From: Branchiostoma belcheri
Taxonomy: Eukaryota > Chordata > Leptocardii > Amphioxiformes > Branchiostomatidae
Length of the DNA: 64,000 bases
Direction: 5' to 3'
Assembly: GCF_001625305.1 (NCBI RefSeq)
Contig: NW_017802503.1
Span: 457,539 to 521,538, forward strand
Positions 45,100 through 56,951 of the stretch are shown in pieces. A model generated the notes under the pieces. That model searched no databases and was not told the DNA's origin. It worked only from the letters and a program-made list of their open reading frames with translations. Made by a program: the position numbers and the translations under genes. The stretch's first letter is position 1, and each line of letters begins with the position of its first letter.

Positions 45100-47600
45100 C
45101 CCCTGAACGTATTCAACTAGTAACGCTTCTACTGTTAGACGAGACGAGCCCGCAGACGAGCCCGCACTCCGCGTGGCCGTACCCCGGACCACTGAGAACA
45201 ACTGCCCTCCTCTCCACCAGCGATAACAGACTCCCAAAACGGTGAGTTCATACGTGCTTTTATTTAGGGTACACTTTTAAACAGGAGCGTTGACAGGTAT
45301 CATATACAATTATGGTAGGAGTGTATTTTATGTATAGAAACCTTCCGTGTTTGGAGTCCTGATGACGACTTCACATTTCGGATCGTTCATCTTATGACGC
45401 CTTACATTCTCCCCTGTAACCACCCGACCTGTTCAGTGGTTGTTTTGTGTGGCTTTTTGATTGTGAAACGTGTCAATGTTTTGCGCTGGACATGTCAGCC
45501 TTGTCTACAGCTGAATTCTATGTTTCTTTGACTTGAATATGAAATGTAGCGTTACACCTTGTTTTGAAGCAAATGTAGCGCTGGACTACTTTAGTGTTTC
45601 CCACAATAATCTGCCTTTATTTGATGTCCATTGCAATGTGTGTGGGGGCATTCTAGACAGATAAGCCAAACTTGTCTTATTGCCCTCGATAAACAGAAAC
45701 CGTCCTGCTTGTGGAAAAGGACGCGAGGAGAGAGCACATGGATGCTCTGATTGGTCGATTCCGGAAAAGTTTGAGCGTGGCCCGTGCGATACAAACAAGG
45801 AAACCCCGTTCGGTACAAACGGAGAATTCCCCGTGCACTGGTCAACGTAAACCTAGCGGGCGAGGATCGGCTTTCGTGTCCGGCATAAATTTCCATATGG
45901 CCCACATAGCGAGTCGACATAGAACTATTTTCACGGCCAATGCAAGGCATGTGGCGTGTGAGATTCTGAAACACGTGGTATCTGGATGTCTGGGAGAAGC
46001 AGGGCTGCCATTGGTCGAATTAGGTGTCAAGCTTGTTGTTGGGCAGGGCCAAAAATAGTTTATACTAAACAAACTTCAGATTTTAGTAGCCGAGTCCTAA
46101 GGCTCAATGAGAAGCGAAATCTTCAAATAGGAAACGAAGCTACCTTCTTGCCAAAATAAGGAAGCCACTTCTTAACATATTTACAGGTAAAGAAGTAAGG
46201 TTATAAGCGTTTGTTTCCTCCTTTTCAGTTCCCGCGATAATGACACGAGGCTAATCACCGCTGTTTCCCTACAGTTGCCCAGGCCGGCGGGCGTGGAGAT
46301 ACGTAGCCCCTTTGCCTTCTCTCAACCAGGGATACAGACATAAAAAAGGTGAGTTCATTAAGTACTTTTATCGATAATTCTACAGGGTGTGGATGTTTGG
46401 TAACGTCGGCCAGTTTTGGCTAAGTTAATTTATGAAGCGCGGAAGGACTGATGCAGTTAACAGCTGTCATGTCAAGTGTACTTTTGACGCACATTCTATA
46501 TCAGCCTTGTCTTCAACTGTTTTCTACGTTTCGATGACTTGTTTAGGAAATGTACACCTTGTTTTGAAGACTCATTTCAAACCGCTACCATTTGCTGTGA
46601 CTTTCGCACCACGGTATGTTTTGGCCGAGATCTTTATGAGGCGCGGTGTGAGGCATATTACTGTTGACTAACTTGCCGTGGATAGAGGGTAGCCATTTAA
46701 ACTTGAGTTTTGTCAGGTATCATATACAATAATGGTAGGAGTGTATTTCATGTATAGATACCTTCAATGTGTGAAGTCCTGTCTATTGTTTTGTCCTGAC
46801 ACTAGCAACAAGCCTCACACCTTATCAGACCAATGACAGCCTTTCTTCTCTCCATACAGTTGCCATGTGCCTTAGCTAACTAGTGCGCAAGCTCTAGCCG
46901 GTAGTTGCCGTGCTATAGCCGGGACAATCACATATGCCAGAAGCCGTGGTCACAGCTGACTCAAGCCTCCCGGTCACAGAGCTGATCATGACAACTGACT
47001 CCAGTCTCCTTTGTGTAAAATTTTGTTTCGTTATTGTTGATGATGGTAGAAGGAGCATGTTGATATCATATGTGTATTAAGTAGCATCGTCGACAGAAAG
47101 AAGGCAACATGGGAGGGAACCAGATAGTAGCAGAGCCATCACGTGCAGGCTATGTAATGCATTGCTAGCCACAGTAAACCTTACACCAGTTAGAGATTAC
47201 TGGGATGACTTACATTCGTCTGTACTACGATGATACATTGCCTGTGTTTTACGGTATCTTAGTGTATATATTGTAATGACCTATTTTATATGTATTTAGA
47301 AAACCTCGCCAATGACGGTTCAAATCGAATCGAGGAGAATGTACACATTTTGAAAACCATGACTATGCTGAACAATCGGTGTATATGGGAGCTGTGGTAC
47401 GATTGCACTCTCTAACTAACTTGTAAGAGGATGATAGTGCAAGACCTGATGAAAGTCCGAACAGTTCCCTTGTAATTACTTAGACAGTTCTCTGTTATTG
47501 TAGTCCCTGTTATTGGTCCGGTTACAAATATGTGTGCTGAAGTGATGTACCACTGTTATGCGGTAATACACAATATAAAGACACAGGATTTCTACGACAA
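45100..47600 (+). ncRNA. Putative spliced non-coding transcript
   Basis: Three segments with good splice signals and no long frame: exon ending 45241 (donor ACGGTGAGTTC), exon 46275-46348 (acceptor TTTCCCTACAG, donor AAGGTGAGTTC), and a segment from 46860 (acceptor CTCTCCATACAG) to about 47590. Introns 1 and 2 are paralogous (GGTATCATATACAAT-ATGG, TCAGCCTTGTCT-CA, TACACCTTGTTTTGAAG), showing that an exon-intron unit was duplicated. The longest frame in exon 3 from ATG 46934 is about 48 codons. Transcription is inferred from splice sites only. Confidence 0.35.
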
Positions 47601-47783
47601 GGGACGTCAGTTCAAGAAGGAAAATATAACTCAGTTAAGACTGAAAGGGTTAACGTAGCCAGTATCATATAGTCATAGCCAGTCCGTCTTAAAAGTCTCC
47701 CGTGCCCAGTGTGCGGAAAGCCTTGTCTCTGCGTCTTTCCTTTATCCTCACAAAGTTGCATTGAAAAGAACTTGAATGCATAT

Positions 47784-48164
47784 GTTGATTTGATTATATG
47801 GATGACATCCTCTGGGAACCCCAAAACTGATGCGCACGTGCGAATAAAAAAAGTTTTGCAAAAAAGAAAAGTTGCTTTCACTATGAAATCTACGTGGTCA
47901 TGAAGGTTGAACAAATGGCACAGAATATGTTATAGCGAATAATCTACTCTTCGAATTCATTTTTTTACATTCTTTCCTTTGATTTTGGCATTCTATAGCT
48001 ACGACATTGGTATCGTTTCTAAATGTTTTCCTTACAACTTATGGTAAATTTTTGCTCATTTAGCAACTGTTTTGCATGATTTACAGTATGGTTGAAAACT
48101 TTTTTTTGGGGAAACGGTCGAAAATTCATGCGCGCACGGATGTCATCCATATAATCAAATCAAC
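47784..48164. mobile_element. ATGGATGACATCC MITE, 381 bp
   Basis: 27-bp perfect inverted ends GTTGATTTGATTATATGGAT+GACATCC. The second copy of the enclosing block has it as well (about 54198-54579). Related to 32358-32583. Confidence 0.85.
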
Positions 48165-48378
48165 ATGGCCTTATGTCCAAACACATACTTTTCATAAAGA
48201 GAAGGAAAACTACTAGAAAAAAACAACCACCAAACGCGGTGACATATTGGTTTATATTCAGACAATCACGACATCTGCTTTGAAACATCTGACTTCAAAT
48301 GCTGACCTTGTTCAATTCCAAACAATGATGCTGTCCAAGCTGTCGGAAAAGCTCCAAAGTCATTGAAAAACAGCTAAA

Positions 48379-48480
48379 CAGCTGGGAGGGAATACCTCAC
48401 CCGCTAGGTGTTGCCAAAAATGAATTCCCTGGGAGGGAAGACCTCACCCGCAAGGTGTTGCCAAAAATGAATTCCCTAGG
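48379..48480. repeat. Two ~50-bp tandem units
   Basis: GGGAGGGAATACCTCACCCG / GGGAGGGAAGACCTCACCCG, each followed by GTGTTGCCAAAAATGAATTC. Also present in the second copy of the block (54796-54896). Confidence 0.85.
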
Positions 48481-49880
48481 GAATGCGTGCGTGGAATATT
48501 TAGAATTCCTGGCAATTCAATCGCAGTACTATACTAAGGGCTCCGCCCCTGAGGCGTCGCCAAAAACAACATGGTACATACAATGGCTAAAACAAATTGT
48601 AATAAAATGCCAGTACAGAACAGATCCTTTGTACACAATGTAAGAAGTAAAGTCAGAAACATAGGTTCACAAACACACTGTTAAAAAGAAATAAGAACCA
48701 GTCCATTTGCGAGATTGGGAAGGAGACAGTCATGGACATTAGTCAATCTTTGTATCTATCCACTTTCATACATGTTAAGGGTAAAAGCTTAGGGTTGGAA
48801 GGAAAACCTGATTCTGTTCATTCCTGAGACACACACACACAGACACGCCAAAAACAATACCTCCATTTTTCATGGAGGTAAAAACTCCTTAGCATCTACT
48901 CTTTTTATTTTTGCCCCCACAAGTTGGAAGTACTTTAACACACTTCAGGGCATCATGCTTACGCATAACTTTAACAGTCAAACGTTGCTGTCAACATACA
49001 TGTATATGCCAAGAAGGTTAAATTGGACGAGACCACGACGACCTCAGACTATAAGCGCTGTGAGGGGCAAATCTCAGTGTGAGCTGTTACAGGAGGGCGT
49101 AACTCTAAGAAGGCCACTAACAAGAAATCACCTACAGGTCGTCTCAGAAATTCAAAACTTTATTCACCTGTCTTGGTTTACAGTATTTTAAATGTTTTGA
49201 TTTCTAACAACAAACATTTTTTTGTAAGCGTTTGTAACAGAAAATTCATTAGCAGCTTTATTATTATTACACATGAAGTATTTCGTTGATAGTTGAAAGC
49301 AAACGACAAACGCCATGTGTTGTAGAACTACAGTAACTATAGGTCGAACTTTTGGTACCCTCCTTTGGCTACTGAATAACCGAGACTGCGCTGGTGACCA
49401 AATAACTTCTGGGTGTGACAATACTGTAACTTTTTGACCGGGGACATGATGCGTTTTTTTTTTTTCAAAATCGGTTTTGTACTAAACCCTACCCATCAGT
49501 GAGAAGAATTTTCCCACAGCTGGTTACCTGGTGAAATATTACAGTCTGGGCAGAACATGTCGCACTGTAAACATATTGCGACAACGTTGATAGTAACCTT
49601 TTTTTATATATATATAATAACAAAACAGTATGTTATAAAACAAGTTGTGCGTTTTTCGTTAACGTCATGGAATGGCGTTAATTTGGCGTGCTCTGTTCGA
49701 TTTGTCACGCCTAAAGATATACTTTGATGAGTTCGTTCAAAAAGACCACCTGTACTGCATGTAAGAATCAAACTGTAGTAAGGTACTCCTAGTCTACAAT
49801 GTTCAGACTACAAATTTCTGCTCTAAGAGTTTCAAAAGGTGAACAGGTCGGTGGTTGTGGTCTCTCTGATGTGACGGAGT

Positions 49881-51061
49881 TTACTCTCCCTTCTCGTTCG
49901 TCTCCCGGCGCTCCTCCTTGCCGAGTTTACCTGCTGGCTCCATCCACACGGGGCTGGCGGGGCGGCCTGCTGGCTCCATCCACACGGGGCTGGCGGGGCG
50001 GCCTGCAGGCTCCATCCACACGGGGCTGGCGGGGCGGCCGAAACGCTTCGCCTTGTCCACGGTGGCTCGCACCTTCTCCTGGAGGAGGAGCAGGGAAACA
50101 ATCATGGCGCATAGGCCGACCACAGCCCTTTGGTAGTGTAAAATTGTATTTTTTGTAGATTTTGTAGATTTCGATGTAAAATTGTATTTTTTATCCTGTA
50201 TTATATGTCATTCAGTTTACGTTTTACTGAAGCACACTGTAATGACAGTTCTGTGTGTGTCTGTAACATCTAAGGACGATTGGAGTTATGTCTCCGAAGG
50301 TAGCAGAAGATAACAAGAATTCCGAGGTAGATTTCATACCTCCATGAAATGTGGGCTTGATATGTAAATGTGAATTTCTTCTTTAATTATGCAAATGACC
50401 TCTGCATTAACATGATATATGCATCGTGATGTATGTTAACTTTTGATTAACTTACAGAATTCCCAAGTATGACATTCCCGGCCATCATTCACCATTAAGA
50501 AATCATAGAATTCTCGCATCAATTATGCAAATTAGGTCATCATTTGCATAATTAGTATCTGTTGATGTTCCGCCTGCAATAGGTTACATACAATACATGT
50601 ATGAAAGTAGTATAATGTAAAACACTGTAATTATAGAATTTCCTCATTAATTATGCAAATAAAGTCCTCATTGCATAATTTGCATTTAATTATGTACATC
50701 TCTCTCTCAGCTACCTACACACCAAAAATTATGAAAATATGTTGTTCCTATCTGGACTTATTGGCTTTTAAACATTTCGCCAGAGAGTGCCCTGCAGTTC
50801 CAGAACAAGCTGCTAGGGGGACCAAACTCACAAAACTTATTCCTGACAGGAAAAGCAATTTGTCACCAAAACATCAAGACCATAGCATGTTCAGCACAAA
50901 AGATACAAAACCGGAAGTTCTGCTGCAGTACCAAGGTCATCCACCAGGAGGCCCATATTTGACCTTGACCTTTGTCTTCCTAAGACTTGCCAACATACCA
51001 AATATCATCACAATCCATAAAGGCGTTATGAAGTTATGCTGATTACAAATGTGCGGAAACA

Positions 51062-51100
<39 letters not shown>

Positions 51101-51886
51101 ACACGCCAAAAACAATATACCTCCATTTTTCATGGAGGTAATAAACAGATGATATGTAACGTTACCTGCGTCTCTGTACGGCATCTGTCTGACGTGCCTC
51201 CAGCGCCTCCACTGTGGTCTTCTTCGCCACTCGGGCCCGACGCTTCTCCATGCGGGCCTCCATAGCGGTTCTCTTCCTGCTCTCCCGAGTAGTGATCACA
51301 TCCGACTCGCTCATTGCCGGTTTGATGAAGAAAGCGGTGGACTTGGCACGTGATGGCTTCTTCATTTCCTTCCTAGCTGCCTGATTGGCCAATTTCCGGG
51401 ATCTTTTGGCAATAATGTCCTAAGGGAATATTGAAGGGAAGATTAGTACATGCATCTATATTCCAAACTTAAGAGCTTTTCCTTTTGTTCTTGCCTGTCC
51501 ATATTTCCATCTACCTATTACGTTCTTCTATTTAAGTACGTTCTTTCTTTCCACAACACATTTGCAGATATCTGAGGATAAACTTACCCGTCTTCGCTCG
51601 TCGGCTTCATTCAGCTGCGTCCGCAGTTCGGTGGGGGTTTCGGCGATTCGCTTCTTCACCATCTCCCGCCTCTCCTCCATACGTTTGTCCAACTTCTCCA
51701 GCCTGACTGGGCGGCGCGGCGGCGGGCTGTTCGACTCGACATCCGCCACCTCAAAGGCCACGGAGGTCGGCTGACATTTAATGGGAATTACTCCCGCCTG
51801 TCGCAGGTCGGCTAGTACGTCGTCCGACGACTTGGTAGACCTGGCTTGGGACAGCGGAGCCTGTGCGACTTGCACGAGGAATACTT
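49881..51886 (-). CDS. Stathmin-like domain protein, 3' part (5' exons missing)
   Basis: Minus exons: 51886-51588 (phase 1 in, 0 out), 51419-51166 (phase 0 in, 2 out), about 50078-49881. The first encodes PTSVAFEVADVE, RLEKLDKRMEERREMVKKRI and LRTQLNEADERRR, joined to DIIAKRSRKLANQAARKEMK; the AFEV start and ELxxxLxEAxERRR helix recall the stathmin (tubulin-binding) domain, so a STMND1-like protein is possible. In exon 3 the natural frame starts EKVRATVDKAKRF then three GRPASPVWMEPA repeats and stops at 49883-49881, but the exon-2 donor phase would select another frame (RRCEPPW ...), so an exon may be missing. The 5' part is lost toward the 52445 gap. Confidence 0.5.
49931..50038. repeat. Three 36-bp units in the stathmin-like gene exon
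   Basis: Period exactly 36 bp (CTGCTGGCTCCATCCACACG + 16 bp). In the minus frame it gives three 12-residue units ASPVWMEPAGRP. Copy number is probably variable among individuals. Confidence 0.9.
50760..51145. repeat. Dispersed repeat with (AC)n and ATGGAGGTA end
   Basis: Ends ACACGCCAAAAACAATA-ACC then the hairpin TACCTCCATTTTTCATGGAGGTA, also present at 48834-48883. The body matches, inverted, the elements at 18215 and 59194 (CAGCAGAACTTCCGGTTTT, ATGGATTGTGATGATATTTG in complement). Contains an AC run at 51059-51098. Confidence 0.7.
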
Positions 51887-52444
51887 CTGCAATAAACCGT
51901 AACACGGTTTAAGGGGGCACACCCCAGTTTATTTGGGGCCTCTTTTCGAAGCTGCACACCCTCAAATCTAGCGACCGTCTCTGGCGTGGAATAATTCGGA
52001 AGGAGAATAACTGTATATGGGACGAAAGGGTATCTCTTCAGCTACAAGACAAGCTGAGTTTGGTTTCTTCAACCTTTTTAAGTTTGGTAAAATCAACGGA
52101 AAAACATTATTTTCACTCCAAAATTAATGCCCAAAATTGCAAATTTTCGCGTAGGATAATCCCACAAAAAAAAATTTCCGGCAGAAATGACTGATGCTGG
52201 CAGAAAGACCCAAGCCTTGACTATACCCGAGTAAATTATAAAGAAAATTCTAGTACTGTAATTTTCTAAACAGTCCACGGCGCGAGGGGTTGCAAATCCA
52301 CCCCTACGAAGCCACAGAGCGAAAACTAGGTCAAACGGGCGGATTACACTTGGCGCGCAAGGATACCCGGAAGTAAGGTTCGGAGCCAAAAGAAATTTTC
52401 ACCCCAAAATCACCATTTCTTACACTCTTCAGCCATGTTAATGT

Positions 52445-52464
52445 NNNNNNNNNNNNNNNNNNNN
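52445..52464. other. Assembly gap (20 N)
   Basis: Run of 20 N immediately before the second copy of the 2.5-kb block. Confidence 1.
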
Positions 52465-54976
52465 GTTTATACTAAACAAACTTCAGATTTTAGTAGCCGA
52501 GTCCTAAGGCTCAATGAGAAGCGAAATCTTCAAATAGGAAACGAAGCTACCTTCTTGCCAAAATAAGGAAGCCACTTCTTAACATATTTACAGGTAAAGA
52601 AGTAAGGTTATAAGCGTTTGTTTCCTCCTTTTCAGTTCCCGCGATAATGACACGAGGCTAATCACAGCTGTTTCCCTACAGTTGCCCAGGCCGGCGGGCG
52701 TGGAGATACGTAGCCCCTTTGCCTTCTCTCAACCAGGGATACAGACATAAAAAAGGTGAGTTCATTACGTACCTTTATCGATAATTCTACAGGGTGTGGA
52801 TGTTTGGTAACGTCGGCCAGTTTTGGCTAAGTTAATTTATGAAGCGCGGAAGGACTTCTACTTATGCAGTTAACAGCTGTCATGTCAAGTGTACTTTTGA
52901 CGCACATTCTATATCAGCCTTGTCTTCAACTGTTTTCTACGTTTCGATGACTTGTTTAGGAAATGTACACCTTGTTTTGAAGACTCATTTCAAACCGCTA
53001 CCATTTGCTGTGACGTTCGCACCACGATATGTTTTGGCCGAGATCTTTATGAGGCGCGGTGTGAGGCATATTACTGTTGACTAACTTGCCGTGGATAGAG
53101 GGTAGCCATTTAAACTTGAGTTTTGTCAGGTATCATATACAATAATGGTAGGAGTGTATTTCATGTATAGATACCTTCAATGTGTGAAGTCCTGTCTTTT
53201 GTTTTGTCCTGACACTAGCAACAAGCCTCACACCTTATCAGACCAATGACAGCCTTTCTTCTCTCCATACAGTTGCCATGTGCCTTAGCTAGTGCGCAAG
53301 CTCTAGCCGGTAGTTGCCGTGCTATAGCCGGGACAATCACACATGCCAGAAGCCGTGGTCACAGCTGACTCAAGCCTCCCGGTCACAGAGCTGATCATGA
53401 CAACTGACTCCAGTCTCCTTTGTGTAAAATTTTGTTTCGTTATTGTTGATGATGGTAGAAGGAGCATGTTGATATCATATGTGTATTAAGTAGTAGCATC
53501 GTCGACAGAAAGAAGGCAGCATGGGAGGGAACCAGATAGTAGCAGAGCCATCACGTGCAGGCTATGTAATGCATTGCTAGCCACAGTAAACCTTACACCA
53601 GTTAGAGATTACTAGGATGACTTACATACGTCTGTACTACGGTGATACATTGCCTGTGTTTTACGGTATCTTAGTGTATATATTGTAATGACCTATTTTA
53701 TATGTATTTAGAAAACCTCGCCAATGACGGTTCAAATCGAATCGAGGAGAATGTACACATTTTGAAAACCATGACTATGCTGAACAATCGGTGTATGTGG
53801 GAGCTGTGGTACGATTGCACTCTCTAACTAACTTGTAAGAGGATGATAGTGCAAGACCTGATGAAACTCCGAACAGTTCCCTTGTAATAACTTATACAGT
53901 TCTCTGTTATTGTAGTCCCTGTTATTGGTCCGGTTACAAATATGTGTGCTGAAGTGATGTACCACTGTTATGCGGTAATACATAATATAAAGACACAGGA
54001 TTTCTACGACAAGGGACGTCAGTTCAAGAAGGAAAATATAACTCAGTTAAGACTGAAAGGGTTAACGTAGCCAGTATCATATAGTCATAGCCAGTCCGTC
54101 TTAAAAGTCTCCCGTGCCCAGTGTGCGGAAAGCCTTGTCTCTGCGTCTTTCCTTTATCCTCACAAAGTTGCATTGAAAAGAACTTGAATGCATATGTTGA
54201 TTTGATTATATGGATGACATCCTCTGGGAACCCCAAAACTGATGCGCACGTGCGAATAAAAAAAAGTTTTGCAAAAAAGAAAAGTTGCTTTCACTATGAA
54301 ATCTACGTGGTCATGAAGGTTGAACAAATGGCACAGAATATGTTATGGCGAATAATCTACTCTTCGAATTCATTTTTTTACATTCTTTCCTTTGATTTTG
54401 GCATTCTATAGGCTACGACATTGGTTATCGTTTCTAAATGTTTTCCTTACAACTTATGGTAAATTTTTGCTCATTTAGCAACTGTTTTGCATGATTTACA
54501 GTATGGTTGAAAACTTTTTTTTTTGGAAACGGTCGAAAATTCATGCGCGCACGGATGTCATCCATATAATCAAATCAACATGGCCTTATGTCCAAACACA
54601 TACTTTTCATAAAGAGAAGGAAAACTACTAGAAAAAACAACCACCAAACGCGGTGACATATTGGTTTATATTCAGACAATCACGACATCTCCTTTGAAAC
54701 ATCTGACTTCAAATGCTGACCTTGTTCAATTCCAAACAATGATGCTGTCCAAGCTGTCGGAAAAGCTCCAAAGTCATTGAAAAACAGCTAAACAGCTGGG
54801 AGGGAATACCTCACCCGCTAGGTGTTGCCAAAAATGAATTCCCTGGGAGGGAAGACCTCACCCGCAAGGTGTTGCCAAAAATGAATTCCCTAGGGAATGC
54901 GTGCGTGGAATATTTAGAATTCCTGGCAATTCAATCGCAGTACTATACTAAGGGCTCCGCCCCTGAGGCGTCGCCA
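52465..54976. repeat. 2.5-kb duplicated block, copy 2 (N-bounded)
   Basis: Begins right after the 20-N gap and ends at the single N at 54977. Carries second copies of the putative non-coding exons, the GATGACATCC MITE and the ~50-bp tandem units. Most likely an alternative haplotype placed in tandem. Confidence 0.95.
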
Positions 54977-54977
54977 N

Positions 54978-55036
54978 AAAAGGGGCATATATAAAAAGGT
55001 AACGATCTTCCCCCATCAACCTCTGCTTGGAGAGTA
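54978..55036. mobile_element. Right half of a CTCCAAGCAGA MITE
   Basis: GGGGCATATATAAAAAGGTA, ACGATCTTCCCCCATCAACC and TCTGCTTGGAGAGTA match the right end of 21994-22153. It starts just after the N at 54977; its left half is at 40127-40241. Both outer flanks contain ATGTAGAG. Confidence 0.85.
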
Positions 55037-55074
55037 CATGTAGAGTGTCTCCCAAAGTGGAATTTTTTTTGGGT

Positions 55075-56951
55075 TTAAATCTTGATTCGTCTTCCCAGAT
55101 AGGCAGTGGTGACCTGCTGCATGATGACCAGGGCCAGTATGGCCGGACAGCAGAGACACACCACCCACAACACACCCTCCACCTCTCGCGAAAACCAGTT
55201 AGAGTTGATGCCCAGTGCCAGACTCCCGCACCCCAGGGCATACCCCAGCAAACCAAACGTGGCATGGTACATCTTCAACTGTGCTAGGGTCATCCAGTTT
55301 TTCATCAACTTTGGGTACAGCAGGTTGATTCCCCCCATGGATTGCACAAGGGAGTAGATGACAGTTGTTATGCCAATGAGTCCGTGCCAGGATGTGAAGT
55401 GGTCCTTGCCCGCGCGCTCCTTGTTGAGATAGATGGCTGCAAAGCCTCCCACAGCGCAGACAACAGCGCCACCTTGCAGGATCCAGTGGAAGCGCACCTT
55501 GGACTTTCGCATGGCGTTGATCATGAGGGAGCTCTCCGGGGAGAACATAAGGATAGCCTCTGTCATCAGGAGACCATACTGAAAAAAAAGAGGATAAAAT
55601 TTATCTTGTTAAGCTTCATTTCTTTTCTCTCAGACTCACAGTAAAATACAAGCAGTAAAATACAAACAGTTCTCAACCATTACAATACATGTAACGTTAC
55701 ATTTGCCTTTACAGCTTTTGTCTATACATGTCCACAATCATCATCGTCTTGATCATTCTGGTATGACAATTCTTAGCAAGAATCCTGACTGTATACTTTG
55801 TATCATTGTACACATTTTTCGAAAGGTGTAGTGTCCATGATAACGTTAAAACCACATACTCAGGGTTGGACAAGTTTCCAAAAATCCACTTGCCGTATCG
55901 GGCAAGTACCTGGTCATTTCCACTTGCCCAAACCAACTTTTCACTTGCCCAAAATATGACATATTTCTATGCATTTTACTAGCAGAAAGGAAATTATTTT
56001 ATTATAAATATAATGGAGTTCATAATGTTGGGCGCTTTATTTATCAAAATTGTTTGAAATTTGGTCGAAATACTGCAGGTGCTATACTTAAAAAGTAGGG
56101 TGCATCCAAAAAATTTACTTGCCCAATCGGGCAAGTACAGGGGGATATTCACTTGCCCGAACAGTACTTTTACTTGCCCTGGGCAAGTGGGCAATGGGAC
56201 TTGTCCAACCCTGATCATACTACTATACATATACATTTGTAGTAGTACTCACTCCAATCACCATCAGAGTTGGGTGCCAGGAAAATAGACCTGGAAACAA
56301 ACAGAAATCACTGTTTTATAGCAACGTTGATCACACTCAATTCAACAGAACAGTTGCGTATCTCTACATACTGGTATCAATTATATCATCATTTCTCAGA
56401 TTTGTGATTTTCTGGATGTCTTAATCAGAATATCCTGATCAGAAAAAAATAAGAGAGAGGATAACAATGCTATGACCAAGGTGATGAAAGCTATGCTATG
56501 AGGAAGCCCATTCAATCTTGTCCTCATGAGGGCATGTTGAATTATCCTACAGGTCGTTTACCTTTGAACTCTTGGGTCTGAAGAAGCAGTTAGCTGATCA
56601 AACGAAGAATTAATCAAACGATAAACAGCTTAGCAAAGACGTGGTACTGCCAATATTTTCATCATCTGATGATTTCATTAGCTGTAAAAATGATCTCTAA
56701 CCCCATAAAGTTACACGTAAACAAGGATGGTGGTGCCCCGCCCACACAAACACTCTGAAAAATGGTTAAAAGTCTTAAAAAGAAGCGAATTTCTGTGTCT
56801 TACTGGATCCAGGCCATGCCGTGTACAGCACTACGGCGGCAAGAACCACGGCCGCGGCGTGAGCGACCATCCCGAGAGCGAACGAACGGCGAGAACAGGA
56901 GGCAGAACTCAGGCAAAAATCTCTTCTTTCCTGATTTGAGCTTTCCGCCAT
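55075..56951 (-). CDS. CYB561D2: Cytochrome b561 domain-containing protein 2-like
   Basis: Minus exons 56951-56804 (ATG, phase 1), 56290-56253 (38 bp, phase 0), 55578-55075 (TAA 55077-55075); 229 residues, close to the ~220 of vertebrate CYB561D1/D2. Hydrophobic helices with the four haem-ligand His of the b561 fold: SWHP (H55), RFHW (H93), SWHG (H127), MYHA (H167), plus LMTEAILMFSPESS and the C-terminal IMQQVTTAYL. The family are di-haem transmembrane ferric or monodehydroascorbate reductases of endomembranes. The start at 56951 was chosen because the codon two upstream is TTG. Head-to-head with SEPHS2; a hAT-like MITE lies in the intron between exons 2 and 3. Confidence 0.93.
55861..56213. 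mobile_element. hAT-like MITE in CYB561D2 intron
   Basis: Ends CAGGGTTGGACAAGT and ACTTGTCCAACCCTG; several ACTTGCCC words inside. Flanks CACATACT and ATCATACT match at 6 of 8 positions, as for an old 8-bp target duplication. Confidence 0.8.

Larger units (their letters stand above)
46058..48562. repeat. 2.5-kb duplicated block, copy 1
   Basis: Matches 52465-54976 over its whole length with about 1-2% differences and small indels (for example a 6-bp insertion at 52857 in copy 2 and 4 bp fewer in copy 2 near 53291). Copy 1 runs continuously into flanking sequence on both sides; copy 2 is N-bounded. Confidence 0.95.

Noticed and set aside
44747-46072. Several 70-127-codon ORFs around the first putative non-coding exon
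   Set aside because: They overlap on both strands, lack splice support and show no recognisable domain.
46432-46671. 79-codon ORF present in both copies of the 2.5-kb block
   Set aside because: The second copy differs by an in-frame 6-bp indel, but the ORF lies within an intron of the putative transcript and shows no protein-like features; the duplication is probably allelic, so its persistence is not evidence of selection.
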